DNA of 61,853 bases from CAYJLC01 sp044426345 (GCA_044426345.1 JAWXUP010000008.1:1-61853), one strand, 5' to 3'; counted from the first letter of the stretch, positions 1 through 9,067 are shown. Notes: generated from the sequence alone by a model not told the origin. Translations and numbers: made by a program.

Positions 1-107
1 TAGTTCATACTATGACGGATTTTTTTCGCCGCTTAATAAATCGCTCAAACCTTGGGTGGCTAAGCATCGCTTTTTCCGTTGTAGTTCGTACTATGACGGA
101 TTTTTTA
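1..107. repeat. Partial tandem repeat, 81-bp period, cut by left edge
   Basis: The 26-bp block at 1-26 recurs at 82-107 with one substitution (core ACTATGACGGATTTTTT). Spacing is 81 bp, exactly 27 codons. The minus strand is open through both copies in one frame and would encode a Lys/Arg-rich repeat (reads ...KKSVIVRTTTEK...). The plus strand is also open in one frame. More copies may lie beyond the left edge. It may be a non-coding tandem repeat or the tail of a repetitive ORF; there is no start or ribosome site in view. Confidence 0.6.
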
Positions 108-164
108 AATCTATTTGCTTAGATTTATTCCTTATTATATTAAGAATATCACAATAAAATCATT

Positions 165-193
165 TTGTCAAATCTCTACTGATTTTGTATAGA
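165..193 (+). promoter_or_regulatory. Possible promoter for DUF898-type gene
   Basis: TTGTCA (165-170), a 17-bp spacer and TATAGA (188-193) resemble a vegetative promoter and would give a leader of about 145 nt before the gene at 345. Two overlapping TATAAT boxes at 316-326 are an alternative -10, but they lack a good -35 and lie almost on the ribosome site. The rest of 108-344 is very AT-rich, and I see nothing else in it. Confidence 0.35.
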
Positions 194-344
194 TTACAAA
201 TTATATAATGCCAATTATACTTAACAAACTAATATAAAGCTTAGTTTCACATCAAGCCACTTTATCTATAATGATGAATTTATTTATTGTTTTATTTCGA
301 AAAATGTTGTACAATTATAATATAATTTCAAGGAGGAGATTTTT

Positions 345-671
345 ATGAACACTGTAACTATGCAAACACCTACCTCAAAGTTCGATGGTGGACTTCTACA
401 ACTTATAGGCTGGCAAATTTTAGGGAGTTTAATTACAACTTGTACGCTAGGCATATGTTTCCCTTGGGCTTACTGTTTAATTTATAACTGGGAAGTAAAG
501 CACACTACCATTGATGGTCGCAGACTACGTTTTGATGGCACTGCTATAGGTCTTTTCGGCAACTGGATTAAATGGTTTTTACTTTGCATTATAACTTTAG
601 GAATTTATACTTTTTGGCTAAACATCAAACTTAAACAATGGAAAACTATGCACACTCATTTTGCAGACTAA
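345..671 (+). CDS. Small DUF898 (YjgN-like) membrane protein
   Basis: This is a 108-residue protein with two hydrophobic segments (about residues 19-45 and 68-90) separated by a polar loop. The motif DGRRLRFDGTAIGLFGNWIKW followed by LGIYTFWLNIKL is typical of DUF898/YjgN membrane proteins, of which this is a short one-unit form. It presumably sits in the cytoplasmic membrane; the family has no established biochemical role. A strong AAGGAGGAG ribosome site precedes the ATG. It is a single-gene unit ending at the terminator at 704-743. Confidence 0.65.
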   Translation: MNTVTMQTPTSKFDGGLLQLIGWQILGSLITTCTLGICFPWAYCLIYNWEVKHTTIDGRRLRFDGTAIGLFGNWIKWFLLCIITLGIYTFWLNIKLKQWKTMHTHFAD

Positions 672-703
672 ATATTTTATAATTAAGGCAAATTTTATAG
701 CAC

Positions 704-743
704 AAAAAAGCAGACCTGTTCAAAAAACAAGTCTGCTTTTTTT
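704..743. terminator. Bidirectional terminator between convergent genes
   Basis: The arms AAAAAAGCAGAC and GTCTGCTTTTTT enclose a 15-nt loop. The A-tract on one side and the T-tract on the other make it work in both directions. It serves the DUF898 gene (+) and the binding-protein gene (-), whose stop codon lies at its right edge. Confidence 0.85.
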
Positions 744-2400
744 ATTTTATTTCCCATTCTTCAAAGTCAATATCATATTTATAATATGTATTACCAAAAT
801 TTATTCCTTCCGGAACATAAATTCGGTCTTCATTTATAAAAATTACTTGTCCAATTGTAAAAAGTGGTATTTTATAGAACAATTCCTGCTCTAAATTTTG
901 CATCTCAAGCAATAACTCTTTTCTTATTTCCAAATCAGTTTCTGCCGAAAAAGCTATGAATAATTCGTCAAACTCTCCGTTTCCACCAAAAATATTCGGA
1001 AAAGATGTATTTGATGATATATATTCCCCATACCACTCACTGATTTCAAATACTGATAACCCTTTTAAAGCAATGTCATACTCACGAGTTTGATATAAAA
1101 ATTCACTGCCACTATCCATATGTATAAGCTCAATAGTAAATCCCACTTCTTCAAGATACGATGCCACTGCATTCATAAAATCAATCGAAGTTTGGTCAAG
1201 GTAATAATACGCAAGACGAAGTGGTCTGCTCATATCATAATCCGACTGCGCCAAAAGTTCACGTGCATAATCTGGGTCATAGTCATACGTTACACCGTTA
1301 CTTTGTTCAAAAAAGTCTGGTACTCCCGAATTTAATTCCAGTCCTAAATTTGGATATATTCCTTGCAACAAAGTTTTTCTGTCAATTGCATACAAAATAG
1401 CCTTACGTACATTTACGTCCTGCATAGCCTCATTTTCATTTCCATCAACACCTTGCATATTTACAATGAAATATCTGTAAAATAACAAGTCTACCATATT
1501 TTTATCCATACCTTGGATATTTTCAAAAAAACTAATCTCAGCAGGAATATTCGACACATATGTATCAACTTTCCCATCTAGAGTATATTGCTTATAATCC
1601 TCTGTTAAATACACTATAATTTCTTCGATTTTCGGAGTTATTCCATCGTATTCTTCATTAAGTTTCAGTTTGTAATACTCATTTGCTACAATTTCATCAA
1701 CTTTAAACGCTCCCGAAACAACAGGGTCTATCCAGTAATCACTGTCTTTTAGCTTGTATAAATCCGTTTCTTGTAAAATATGTTCCGGCAAAATAGCAAA
1801 CTGCGCCAACACCTGAATAAACATAGGATGCACATAGTCAAGTGTAATCGTCAAAACATTTCCTTCGACTTCTAATCCACGTAAACCTAATTCATTATCA
1901 GCAATATAATCTTTATAACCACTGATTTTTGAAAACGCAGACGTGTAAATTCCATTACAAGATTCCGTAATTAATACCGTTTCAATGCTAAAAACTACAT
2001 CTTCCATAGTTATTTTTTGACCGTCAGACCATTTTAATCCATCTTTTAGCGTAATTTTATAGGTTAATCCATCATCTGAGATTTCAAATGATTCGGCTAA
2101 ATCATTCTCAACTGCATCATATGTACTGTTCGACAAAAACAAACTTCTAAACATTTGATTTGTAAAAAGTCTATTATTATCCCAAGGAAATGGAATTCTG
2201 TCATTCGTTCCTGACATCGAAAATATCATTTGCAGAGCCTCAGAGTCCGAATTCGCAATCTGTTGCTTTGTATTAGTTTCCGTAGGTTCAACAGGCTCTG
2301 TAACTTGCTTTTCTATACGAAAAGTACAACTTACTATTAATCCCAAAACAATTAATGAAGAAAATATTATCGCTATTCTTTTATAAACTTTATTCGTCAA
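742..2400 (-). CDS. Oligopeptide-type ABC substrate-binding lipoprotein (SBP_bac_5)
   Basis: The product is the extracytoplasmic binding component of a peptide/nickel-type ABC importer. I chose the TTG start at 2400 because AAGGTGA sits just upstream and the protein then opens with a lipoprotein signal: two Lys/Arg, a hydrophobic stretch and the lipobox LIVSC. That gives 552 residues; an in-frame ATG at 2442 would add 14. Family features include LAESFEISDDGLTYKITLKDGLKWSDG near residue 100 and VRKAILYAIDRKTLL in the middle. No permease or ATPase genes are adjacent, so it is an orphan that must share a transporter encoded elsewhere, or act in sensing. Confidence 0.85.
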   Translation of the reverse strand: MTNKVYKRIAIIFSSLIVLGLIVSCTFRIEKQVTEPVEPTETNTKQQIANSDSEALQMIFSMSGTNDRIPFPWDNNRLFTNQMFRSLFLSNSTYDAVENDLAESFEISDDGLTYKITLKDGLKWSDGQKITMEDVVFSIETVLITESCNGIYTSAFSKISGYKDYIADNELGLRGLEVEGNVLTITLDYVHPMFIQVLAQFAILPEHILQETDLYKLKDSDYWIDPVVSGAFKVDEIVANEYYKLKLNEEYDGITPKIEEIIVYLTEDYKQYTLDGKVDTYVSNIPAEISFFENIQGMDKNMVDLLFYRYFIVNMQGVDGNENEAMQDVNVRKAILYAIDRKTLLQGIYPNLGLELNSGVPDFFEQSNGVTYDYDPDYARELLAQSDYDMSRPLRLAYYYLDQTSIDFMNAVASYLEEVGFTIELIHMDSGSEFLYQTREYDIALKGLSVFEISEWYGEYISSNTSFPNIFGGNGEFDELFIAFSAETDLEIRKELLLEMQNLEQELFYKIPLFTIGQVIFINEDRIYVPEGINFGNTYYKYDIDFEEWEIK

Positions 2401-2565
2401 TTCTTCACCTTCCATCAAATTTATTTTTTGTGATAAATGCACTAATATTTAAATTTTTATTATATTTTTTTATTTATATTTTATATTTGATATGTACAAT
2501 TCTCAGTATATATTATAAGATATTTTAACGAAATTTGCAAGCTTTTTAAATCAACTGTTTTATGC

Positions 2566-2599
2566 AAAAAAATTAGGGAACGGTGTCAAACCATTCCCT
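2566..2599 (-). terminator. Terminator downstream of the sugar-type operon
   Basis: On the minus strand AGGGAATGG and CCGTTCCCT form a 9-bp stem with one mismatch, followed by AATTTTTTT. It lies about 95 bp past the stop of the Gfo/Idh gene and upstream of the binding-protein gene, so it separates the two units. I see no clear promoter for the binding protein in the AT-rich stretch 2401-2565. Confidence 0.7.
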
Positions 2600-2692
2600 A
2601 TAATTTAAATCGCAACGAAATAGAAACGTACTTAATGATATATCCTAATCGTAGATATCATCGCACAATCGTTATCGTTTAATTGTATTAAT

Positions 2693-3643
2693 TTATTTAG
2701 TTATCGCATCAATTACACGTGTTGTTCTAACCGCGGTTTCACCCGTACTTAATGGAGTGGTTTCACCACGTAAAGTTGATATAACATTGTGGATAAGAGG
2801 TTCTTGTACGAAATCTGGACTTGCAATTTCGATTTCTTTACATTCACCATTTTTTATAACTTTAAGCTTGTTAAACGAATATACCGAAAATTCAATTCTA
2901 CCGTCATTTCCAACAATGTCAACTTGTTCTTTTTTGTCACTAGCTTCAAAACACCAGTTTCCTGTCCCATAAACTCCATTTTCAAATTTGAAATTTGCAA
3001 TCACAATATCTTCTGTATCATACAAGTCACGTTGATTTGCGTGCATACCATAAACTTCTGCTATCGGACCTACTATATAATCCAAAACATCAAGTGTATG
3101 ACAGCCTAAATCGTGGAATAAACCTCCGCCTGAAATATCAGCTTCTCTACGCCAATAAGGTTCGTTTGCACGTGGTTTACCAGTATAATGAGTTATATTT
3201 ACGCTACGAACTTGACCAATCTCTCCGTCATCAATCATTTTTTTTACAGCTTGGAAATATGGCAATCCACGTCTATAATACGCAACAAAAAGTGGTACAC
3301 CTTTCTCACGTGCTAAGTCAACTACTTCTTGACATTCCACACCATTCATACCCATAGGTTTTTCAACATATACAGGTTTTCCTGCGTTTATAACTTCTTT
3401 TGCGTATGGCATATGTGTACTTGGTGGAGTTGCTATGTAAATTGCATCAACGTTTGGATTTGCGATTAATTTGCTTGCATCGTCATAATAATCTGCGATG
3501 TTATATTTTTCAGCAAAAACTTTTGCGCTGTCAATGTTTCTGCACATTACTGCTACAACTTCGCTTTGACCGTCCACCCAGAAAGGCTTTCCGCTTTTAT
3601 GTTCAACAACATCTCCACAGCCTATAAAGCCCCATCTAATCAT
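2693..3643 (-). CDS. Gfo/Idh/MocA-family NAD(P)-dependent oxidoreductase
   Basis: This is a predicted NAD(P)-dependent dehydrogenase acting on a sugar or inositol-like substrate. The 316-residue protein opens with the Rossmann motif GFIGCGDVVEHKSG. It carries the family's EKPMG signature near residue 95 (catalytic Lys), and the second domain contains GGGLFHDLGCHTLD, with the conserved Asp/His used in catalysis. It is last in an operon behind a sugar-phosphate isomerase/epimerase and a HAD phosphatase. That suggests a small catabolic pathway for an uncommon sugar or polyol; the substrate cannot be read from sequence. Confidence 0.88.
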   Translation of the reverse strand: MIRWGFIGCGDVVEHKSGKPFWVDGQSEVVAVMCRNIDSAKVFAEKYNIADYYDDASKLIANPNVDAIYIATPPSTHMPYAKEVINAGKPVYVEKPMGMNGVECQEVVDLAREKGVPLFVAYYRRGLPYFQAVKKMIDDGEIGQVRSVNITHYTGKPRANEPYWRREADISGGGLFHDLGCHTLDVLDYIVGPIAEVYGMHANQRDLYDTEDIVIANFKFENGVYGTGNWCFEASDKKEQVDIVGNDGRIEFSVYSFNKLKVIKNGECKEIEIASPDFVQEPLIHNVISTLRGETTPLSTGETAVRTTRVIDAITK

Positions 3644-3664
3644 TGATTAAGACTCCTTCCAAAT

Positions 3665-4465
3665 TTAAATTTCATTTGTTTTTTTCTCAATTAATTTCAC
3701 CATATGATAAATTGAACCTTGTTCAAAATCGCAAACAACCACATCAGCCTCATTTTTAACTAACTCATGAGCCTCGTTCATCGCACCAGAAAATCCAGCA
3801 TTTTGCATCATCGTAACATCATTAAAACTATCTCCGACAAAATATGTTTGTTCTTTTTTAATATCATATTTTTTGCAAATTTCAAGAAAAGTGTCCCCTT
3901 TGCTGACATTTTTAGGTACAATTTCAATAGAATTATGACCTGTTTGCACTATATCAATGCCAAAAATATCGCTTTTGCGTAATTTTTTTATAATTTCGTA
4001 GATATCTCCATTTTCGACAATAAGAATTTTGTAATAAGGTAATTTTATCTCTGATATATCTCGAACTTCGTGTCTACTATGAAAAATTGGACGTTTAATA
4101 TCATCAAAAATTGGTATTATATACCCTTCATCATTTACAATTAGTAGACCCAACTCCTGATTAGCTTTGCAAAAATCCACAAGTGGTTGTACAGATTGAT
4201 TAGGTAAACTTTGCGTGCGAACAATTTTTTTATTAGCAAAATCATAAATACACGCACCGTTATTTAATATCGATAAACCGTTGATATTAAGAACATTTAG
4301 CATATCAACGTCGCCTAAATAACGCCCTGTAGCTACCGAAAAAGTACCACCATTTTGAGTGAAATATTCAACGGCTTCTATATTTTTTTGTGGAATTTCA
4401 TCATGTACCGAGGCAAGAGTGCCATCTACATCAGTAAAAAGATATATTCCATCGAATTTTTTCAT
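3665..4465 (-). CDS. Cof-type HAD-superfamily phosphatase
   Basis: This is a cytosolic phosphatase of the HAD IIB (Cof) group, 266 residues. Motif I is FTDVDGTLAS (residues 11-20). The C-terminal motif GDSFNDVTMMQNAGFSGAMNEA supplies the metal-binding Asp residues. The family acts on sugar phosphates and related metabolites. It lies between an isomerase/epimerase and a Gfo/Idh oxidoreductase with gaps of about 20 bp, so the three are probably co-transcribed and it may dephosphorylate an intermediate of that pathway. Confidence 0.88.
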   Translation of the reverse strand: MKKFDGIYLFTDVDGTLASVHDEIPQKNIEAVEYFTQNGGTFSVATGRYLGDVDMLNVLNINGLSILNNGACIYDFANKKIVRTQSLPNQSVQPLVDFCKANQELGLLIVNDEGYIIPIFDDIKRPIFHSRHEVRDISEIKLPYYKILIVENGDIYEIIKKLRKSDIFGIDIVQTGHNSIEIVPKNVSKGDTFLEICKKYDIKKEQTYFVGDSFNDVTMMQNAGFSGAMNEAHELVKNEADVVVCDFEQGSIYHMVKLIEKKTNEI

Positions 4466-4484
4466 TTTATCACCTATTTTTTAC

Positions 4485-5255
4485 CTATTTAGCGTAAATC
4501 TCACTTAAAATGCTATTCAAAGTTTTCGCATCATCTATAAATTGCTCTACTTTTTTATCTCTAACAAACTCAACGCAAGCATAGATATCTTCGCCATCTC
4601 TAGTGCTAAGCTCTGTTAAATATCTCAACCACTGACCACGAATATTTTCTAATGCGTGGTATTGACCGTCATCTTGACGATTATTTACGTGTAAATTTCT
4701 AATTTTATCTTTTAAAGCTTTTATTTGTTCAAAGCATTCTTCTTCGCACATTCCAATCGGTCTTTGCCAATGCGAACAAGTTTTTGGAGCATTTTCCAAC
4801 AATTTTAGTGTTGATTCAAGTGTATCTGTAAGTGTTACGTGATGAAATTCGTATGAAATAGTTATTCCATCTTTTTCTGCCATATCAGCAATCGCATTCG
4901 CTTCTTCGTATATTTTAACCAAGCGTTCTTGACAAACATCTTGCGATGCTTCTCTCATTGCCCACAAACGAATGGTTTTTGTTCCTAGTTCTTTTGCGCA
5001 CGCAATATGTTTTGCAAATTCTGTTTTGTAATCTTCATTTTTGCCTAAAATATAATACGATGCGTAAGATGCTGTTTTAATTCCGTTTTCATCGCTTAAT
5101 TTTTTTACATATTTTGCTGTTTCAATGTCTCCTTCCGGAACATGAACATCAGAACCCCATTCTACTGCTTTAATGCCATTTTCAACACAAAGTGCTATGA
5201 TTTCTTCTACCGTAAGTTGTCTAAACGTTATTGAAACTAATGCTGGATATATCAT
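4485..5255 (-). CDS. Sugar phosphate isomerase/epimerase (xylose-isomerase-like TIM barrel)
   Basis: This 256-residue protein belongs to the AP-endonuclease-2/xylose isomerase-like TIM-barrel family, which isomerises or epimerises sugars or converts inositol derivatives. Family features are ENGIKAVEWGSDVHVPEGD near residue 30, the SYEFHH strand with a likely metal-binding Glu near residue 137, and LHVNNRQDDGQYH near residue 185. It is first in an operon with the HAD phosphatase and Gfo/Idh oxidoreductase. AAGGAG lies 8 bp before the ATG, and a near-perfect promoter lies at 5314-5342. Confidence 0.8.
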   Translation of the reverse strand: MIYPALVSITFRQLTVEEIIALCVENGIKAVEWGSDVHVPEGDIETAKYVKKLSDENGIKTASYASYYILGKNEDYKTEFAKHIACAKELGTKTIRLWAMREASQDVCQERLVKIYEEANAIADMAEKDGITISYEFHHVTLTDTLESTLKLLENAPKTCSHWQRPIGMCEEECFEQIKALKDKIRNLHVNNRQDDGQYHALENIRGQWLRYLTELSTRDGEDIYACVEFVRDKKVEQFIDDAKTLNSILSEIYAK

Positions 5256-5313
5256 AATATAATCTCCTTAAATTTTTAGTTTTTTAACTATTTACTATTT
5301 CACGCTTACTTTA

Positions 5314-5342
5314 AGTATACAATTTAACTTAGTTTTTGTCAA
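5314..5342 (-). promoter_or_regulatory. SigA-type promoter of the sugar-type operon
   Basis: Read on the minus strand, TTGACA (5337-5342), a 17-bp spacer and TATACT (5314-5319) lie about 60 bp upstream of the isomerase ATG. I see no operator palindrome overlapping it. Confidence 0.85.
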
Positions 5343-5950
5343 GTTTAGTATGTTTATTTATGCAGAATTAGATAAAAATAAATCTTTTTTATGTAATATT
5401 GTTTAACTTTTTATACAAATTAAATATAATGAAACCCAATGTGTATTGTACTAAACAGAAATATGTACACCATACATACAATATAATAATTTTTGACAGT
5501 ATATAAAAATCCTTTATTTTTTAATCTGAAATTTGCATCAAAATACCTCTACTAAAATAGCAGAGGCTATCCGAAAAAATCATTTTCAAAGTGGACTTTT
5601 CGTCAAAATATATAAATTTTTTATTTTGTGCCTCTGCCACTTACCACTCCTGCTATCTTTTTTCTCGGCAGTCGCTCGCCGCGTGGCTGATACTTTGGGA
5701 CGTCCCAAAGTATCCAAAAGACGAAATCTTTTTATAAAAGATTTATCAAAACTGATCTAATTTTATCGCTGCGTAAATAATTTTTCTCTGAAAAATTTTT
5801 ACTTTGCTAGTGCGTGCATTTAATTCCTATTTTAAGGTTAAGGTAAGTTTTGCTTTTGTGAAACATTTTTTAGCTTGCCTCTTTTTATACAATTATACCT
5901 CTGCTAAAAAATAGCAGAGGTATAAGATTTCATTCAGTTGATAATGCAAA
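5343..5950. other. 608-bp gap with paired hairpins and a 22-bp perfect palindrome
   Basis: No convincing gene lies here; a 75-codon plus-strand reading frame lacks a ribosome site and crosses the palindromes. Three structured sites are visible. An inverted repeat at 5543-5566 (CCTCTACTA / TAGCAGAGG) has a related perfect one at 5895-5924 (CCTCTGCTA / TAGCAGAGG). Between them lies a perfect 22-bp palindrome at 5691-5712 centred on GACGTC. The hairpin at 5895-5924 lies just past the ilvE stop and probably ends the ilv transcript, although its T-run is weak. GTGCGTGCATTTAATT near 5811 matches a module found in the REP-like elements. Confidence 0.6.
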
Positions 5951-7006
5951 TTATAATTTTTGTGTGTAACCAAAAGTATCTTCTAACTCACCATACTGAA
6001 TACCAGTTAATGTATCGTAGATTCTTTGTGAAAGCTCACCGATTTCACCATTGTTTAATTTCATCACTACATCTTTGTATTTTAGTTCGCCAATTGGAGA
6101 AATAACAGCAGCTGTACCAGTACCGAAAGCTTCTAGCAATTCGCCATTTTCATAAGCTTTAACTAAATCTTCAACAGAAATTCTTTCTTCAGATACTTCA
6201 ATACCGAAAGATTTTACAACTTCAAGTACAGATTTTCTCGTAATACCATCTAAAATACTACCAGAAAGCATTGGAGTTACAACTTTATCTTTTAGCACGA
6301 ACATAACATTCATAGCGCCAACTTCTTCGATATATTTACGTTCAACGCCATCAAGCCATAGAACTTGTTCGTAACCTTGTTCATTTGCAACTTCTTGAGC
6401 TACGATAGACGATGCGTAGTTACCACCAGTTTTCGCAGTACCAGTACCACCTTTTACAGCACGTACAAAATGGTCTTCGATTAAGATTTTAACCGGAGCA
6501 AGTCCATTTGCATAATAAGAACCAGAAGATGCTAAAATTACAGCATAAATGTAATCTGTAGACGAGTGAACACCTAAACCAACTTCTGTCGCTATGATAA
6601 ATGGACGGATATATAAAGATGTACCTTTTGTATGTGGAATCCAATCTTTTTCGATTGCAAGAAGTTCTTTTAGTTCTGCAAGAGCTTCAGTTTCATCGAT
6701 TGGAGGTATTCCCATACGGTCGTTTGATTTGTTTAAACGAGCAAAGTTTTGCTCTGGACGGAATAACATAATTTCATCGTCAGCAGTTCTATAAGCTTTT
6801 AAGCCTTCAAAAACTTCTTGTCCATAGTGAAGACAAACGCAAGATGGATCTAGTGCGAATGGTCCGTAAGGCACGATTTCAGATTCTTGCCAAGCACCAT
6901 TTGTATATTTTTTTACAAGCATATGATCTGTAAAAATTTTACCAAAACCAAGTTTGCTTTCATCAGTTGGTTTTGCTTTTAAGTTTTGTGATAAAGTAAC
7001 TTTCAT
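5951..7006 (-). CDS. ilvE: Branched-chain amino-acid aminotransferase
   Basis: This fold-type IV PLP enzyme transfers the amino group from glutamate to the 2-keto acids of Val, Leu and Ile, the last step of the pathway. It is 351 residues, full length for the larger (eukaryote-like) BCAT group. GTAKTGGNYA near residue 195 contains the PLP-binding Lys, and RKYIEEVGAMNVMFV is the substrate-loop signature. An AGAAGGGAA ribosome site precedes the ATG. It is the last gene of the ilv cluster, separated from ilvD by 393 bp of REP-like repeats. It may therefore rely on readthrough or on a promoter I could not identify. Confidence 0.93.
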   Translation of the reverse strand: MKVTLSQNLKAKPTDESKLGFGKIFTDHMLVKKYTNGAWQESEIVPYGPFALDPSCVCLHYGQEVFEGLKAYRTADDEIMLFRPEQNFARLNKSNDRMGIPPIDETEALAELKELLAIEKDWIPHTKGTSLYIRPFIIATEVGLGVHSSTDYIYAVILASSGSYYANGLAPVKILIEDHFVRAVKGGTGTAKTGGNYASSIVAQEVANEQGYEQVLWLDGVERKYIEEVGAMNVMFVLKDKVVTPMLSGSILDGITRKSVLEVVKSFGIEVSEERISVEDLVKAYENGELLEAFGTGTAAVISPIGELKYKDVVMKLNNGEIGELSQRIYDTLTGIQYGELEDTFGYTQKL

Positions 7007-7084
7007 TATAATTTCCCTTCTGTTTTTTATTTTCTATATTGATTTCTGCATACTTTTTACAAAAAATCTATTTCACCGTACATC

Positions 7085-7388
7085 GTAGGGGCGAACTGTG
7101 TTCGTCCGTAATACCGATACGTAAAATTCCATTACAAACCTCGTATTTTCGTAGGGGCGATCAGTGGTCGCCCGTAATACCAATACGCCAATTTCCATTA
7201 TGAATAGTACATAAATTAAATGCGCGTCACGGTGAGAGCAAGCCCCCACCCTACATTTTAGTGCATTTTAATATAGTCGGTGCAGATTTTATTGAACGGT
7301 ACGTCGAGGACGCCGTACCCTACAGTGTGCATTTTTTTACGTGGAAATATTTTACAGTGTGTCACAGACGAACACTGTTCGCCCATAC
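7085..7388. repeat. REP/MITE-like element array between ilvD and ilvE
   Basis: A 25-bp imperfect palindrome starting GTAGGGGCGA occurs at 7085 and again at 7151, inside a 66-bp direct repeat. The copy at 7151 opens a 238-bp unit that ends with an inverted copy at 7364-7388. Between them lies a second hairpin type (CGGTACGTCGAGGACGCCGTACC, 7297-7319) and a segment resembling the element at 9161-9331. The whole ilvE-ilvD gap (7007-7399) is filled by it, and no coding potential is seen. Confidence 0.75.
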
Positions 7389-7399
7389 ACACATATAAA

Positions 7400-9067
7400 T
7401 TAATCTTTAAAACTAGCTAAAATTGCGCCTTCGCCAGCTGAAGATACAAGTTTTCTGTAACGTTTTAACCAGCCGTGTGTTGGTTTTTCGTGTGGTGTAA
7501 ATACTGCACGTCTTGTTTCCATTTCCTCATCTGAAATAGCAACGTTAAGCGAACCAGCATTGATATCAATTTCGATTGTATCGCCTTCTTGGATAAGTCC
7601 AACTTCACCACCAGCAAATGCCTCTGGAGAAACGTGACCGATTGCCGCACCACGAGTTGCGCCAGAGAAACGTCCGTCAGTGATTAACGCTACAGTTTTG
7701 TCAAGTCCCATACCAGCAAGTGCTGATGTTGGTGATAACATTTCACGCATACCAGGTCCACCTTTTGGTCCTTCATAAAGGATAACTACAACATCACCAG
7801 CAACGATTTGACCAGCAAAAATAGCAGCAATACTTTCTTCTTCACTGTTGAAAACTCTAGCAGGACCTGAGTGTTTAAGCATTTCTGGAGCTACTGCAGA
7901 ACGTTTTACAACTGCACCATTTTTCGCGATATTACCAAATAAAATCGCAATACCACCAGTTGGTGAGTTTGGAGCATCGATATCTTTAATGATTTTATGG
8001 TTTGTATTGTTGAATTTTTCAATATTTTCTGCAACAGTTTTACCTGTAGCAGTGATTAGAGTTGTGTCAACCAATCCTTTTTTCGCAAGTTCTTTAATAA
8101 CAGCTTGAACACCACCAGCAGCGTGTAAATCTTCGATATGATCAGTACCAGCTGGGCTTAATTTACATAAGTTTGGAGTTTTTCCAGAAACTTCATTTAT
8201 AATATTCAAATCAAGTTCAACGTGTGCTTCGTTTGCGATTGCAAGCAAGTGAAGTACGCTATTTGATGAACAACCAAGCGCCATATCTGTAGCCAAAGCG
8301 TTTTGTATAGATTTAATATTTACAATATCGCGAGGTTTTATGTCTTTTTCAAGTAAATTCATAACTGCATAACCAGCAGTTTTTGCAAGTCTAATTCTTT
8401 CAGAAGAAGTTGATGATGCAGTACCATTTCCTGGAAGTCCTAAACCAAGTGCTTCAGCTAAACAGTTCATAGAGTTTGCTGTGAACATACCAGAACAAGA
8501 TCCACAAGTAGGACAAGCGTTTTGTTCGATGAAAGTTAATTTTTCCTCATCAATTTTTCCTGAAACATACGAGCCAACAGCTTCGAACATTGTAGATAAG
8601 CTCATTGCAGTGTCGCCATCGTGACCAGCCATCATAGGCCCACCAGAAACAACAACAGATGGAACATTTACACGTAACGCACCCATCATCATACCAGGAA
8701 CGATTTTATCACAGTTTGGAACTAGCACTAATGCATCAAAACGGTGTGCAATAGCCATTGTTTCAACTGAGTCTGCGATAAGTTCACGAGATGCAAGCGA
8801 ATAACCCATACCTTCGTGACCCATTGCGATACCGTCACAAACGCCAATTGCTGGGAAAACGATTGGCATACCACCAGCCGCATAAACACCAGCTTTAACA
8901 GCCGCTGTAACTTTGTCTAAGTTCATATGACCAGGAACAATTTCAGAAAATGCAGAACAAATACCAACTAGTGGACGTTGCATTTCTTCTGGTGTCATAC
9001 CTAATGCATAAAATAGCGAACGAGCAGGTGCAGCTTCAGCACCTCTTAAAATTTTATGACTTTTCAT
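7400..9067 (-). CDS. ilvD: Dihydroxy-acid dehydratase
   Basis: The enzyme dehydrates 2,3-dihydroxy-isovalerate and 2,3-dihydroxy-3-methylvalerate to the keto acids for Val/Leu and Ile. The protein is 555 residues, typical of IlvD. Iron-sulfur Cys residues are seen in VPNCDKIVPGMMMG (about residue 120) and ACPTCGSCSGMFTANSMNC (about residue 190), and the C-terminal half carries the conserved LYEGPKGGPGMREMLSPTSAL. A GAGAGGT ribosome site lies 5 bp before the ATG. It sits in the ilv cluster but is isolated by repeat-filled gaps of 274 and 393 bp. Confidence 0.97.
   Translation of the reverse strand: MKSHKILRGAEAAPARSLFYALGMTPEEMQRPLVGICSAFSEIVPGHMNLDKVTAAVKAGVYAAGGMPIVFPAIGVCDGIAMGHEGMGYSLASRELIADSVETMAIAHRFDALVLVPNCDKIVPGMMMGALRVNVPSVVVSGGPMMAGHDGDTAMSLSTMFEAVGSYVSGKIDEEKLTFIEQNACPTCGSCSGMFTANSMNCLAEALGLGLPGNGTASSTSSERIRLAKTAGYAVMNLLEKDIKPRDIVNIKSIQNALATDMALGCSSNSVLHLLAIANEAHVELDLNIINEVSGKTPNLCKLSPAGTDHIEDLHAAGGVQAVIKELAKKGLVDTTLITATGKTVAENIEKFNNTNHKIIKDIDAPNSPTGGIAILFGNIAKNGAVVKRSAVAPEMLKHSGPARVFNSEEESIAAIFAGQIVAGDVVVILYEGPKGGPGMREMLSPTSALAGMGLDKTVALITDGRFSGATRGAAIGHVSPEAFAGGEVGLIQEGDTIEIDINAGSLNVAISDEEMETRRAVFTPHEKPTHGWLKRYRKLVSSAGEGAILASFKD

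Noticed and set aside
1..107. The left-edge repeat considered as a CRISPR array.
   Set aside because: The repeat block is 26 bp but the intervening sequence is 55 bp, only two copies are seen, and no cas gene is present.
661..894. A 77-codon plus-strand frame after the DUF898 gene.
   Set aside because: It runs through a bidirectional terminator and opposite the binding-protein gene, with no ribosome site.
5533..5760. A 75-codon plus-strand frame in the gap before ilvE.
   Set aside because: It has no ribosome site, crosses a hairpin and a 22-bp palindrome, and shows no protein-like composition.
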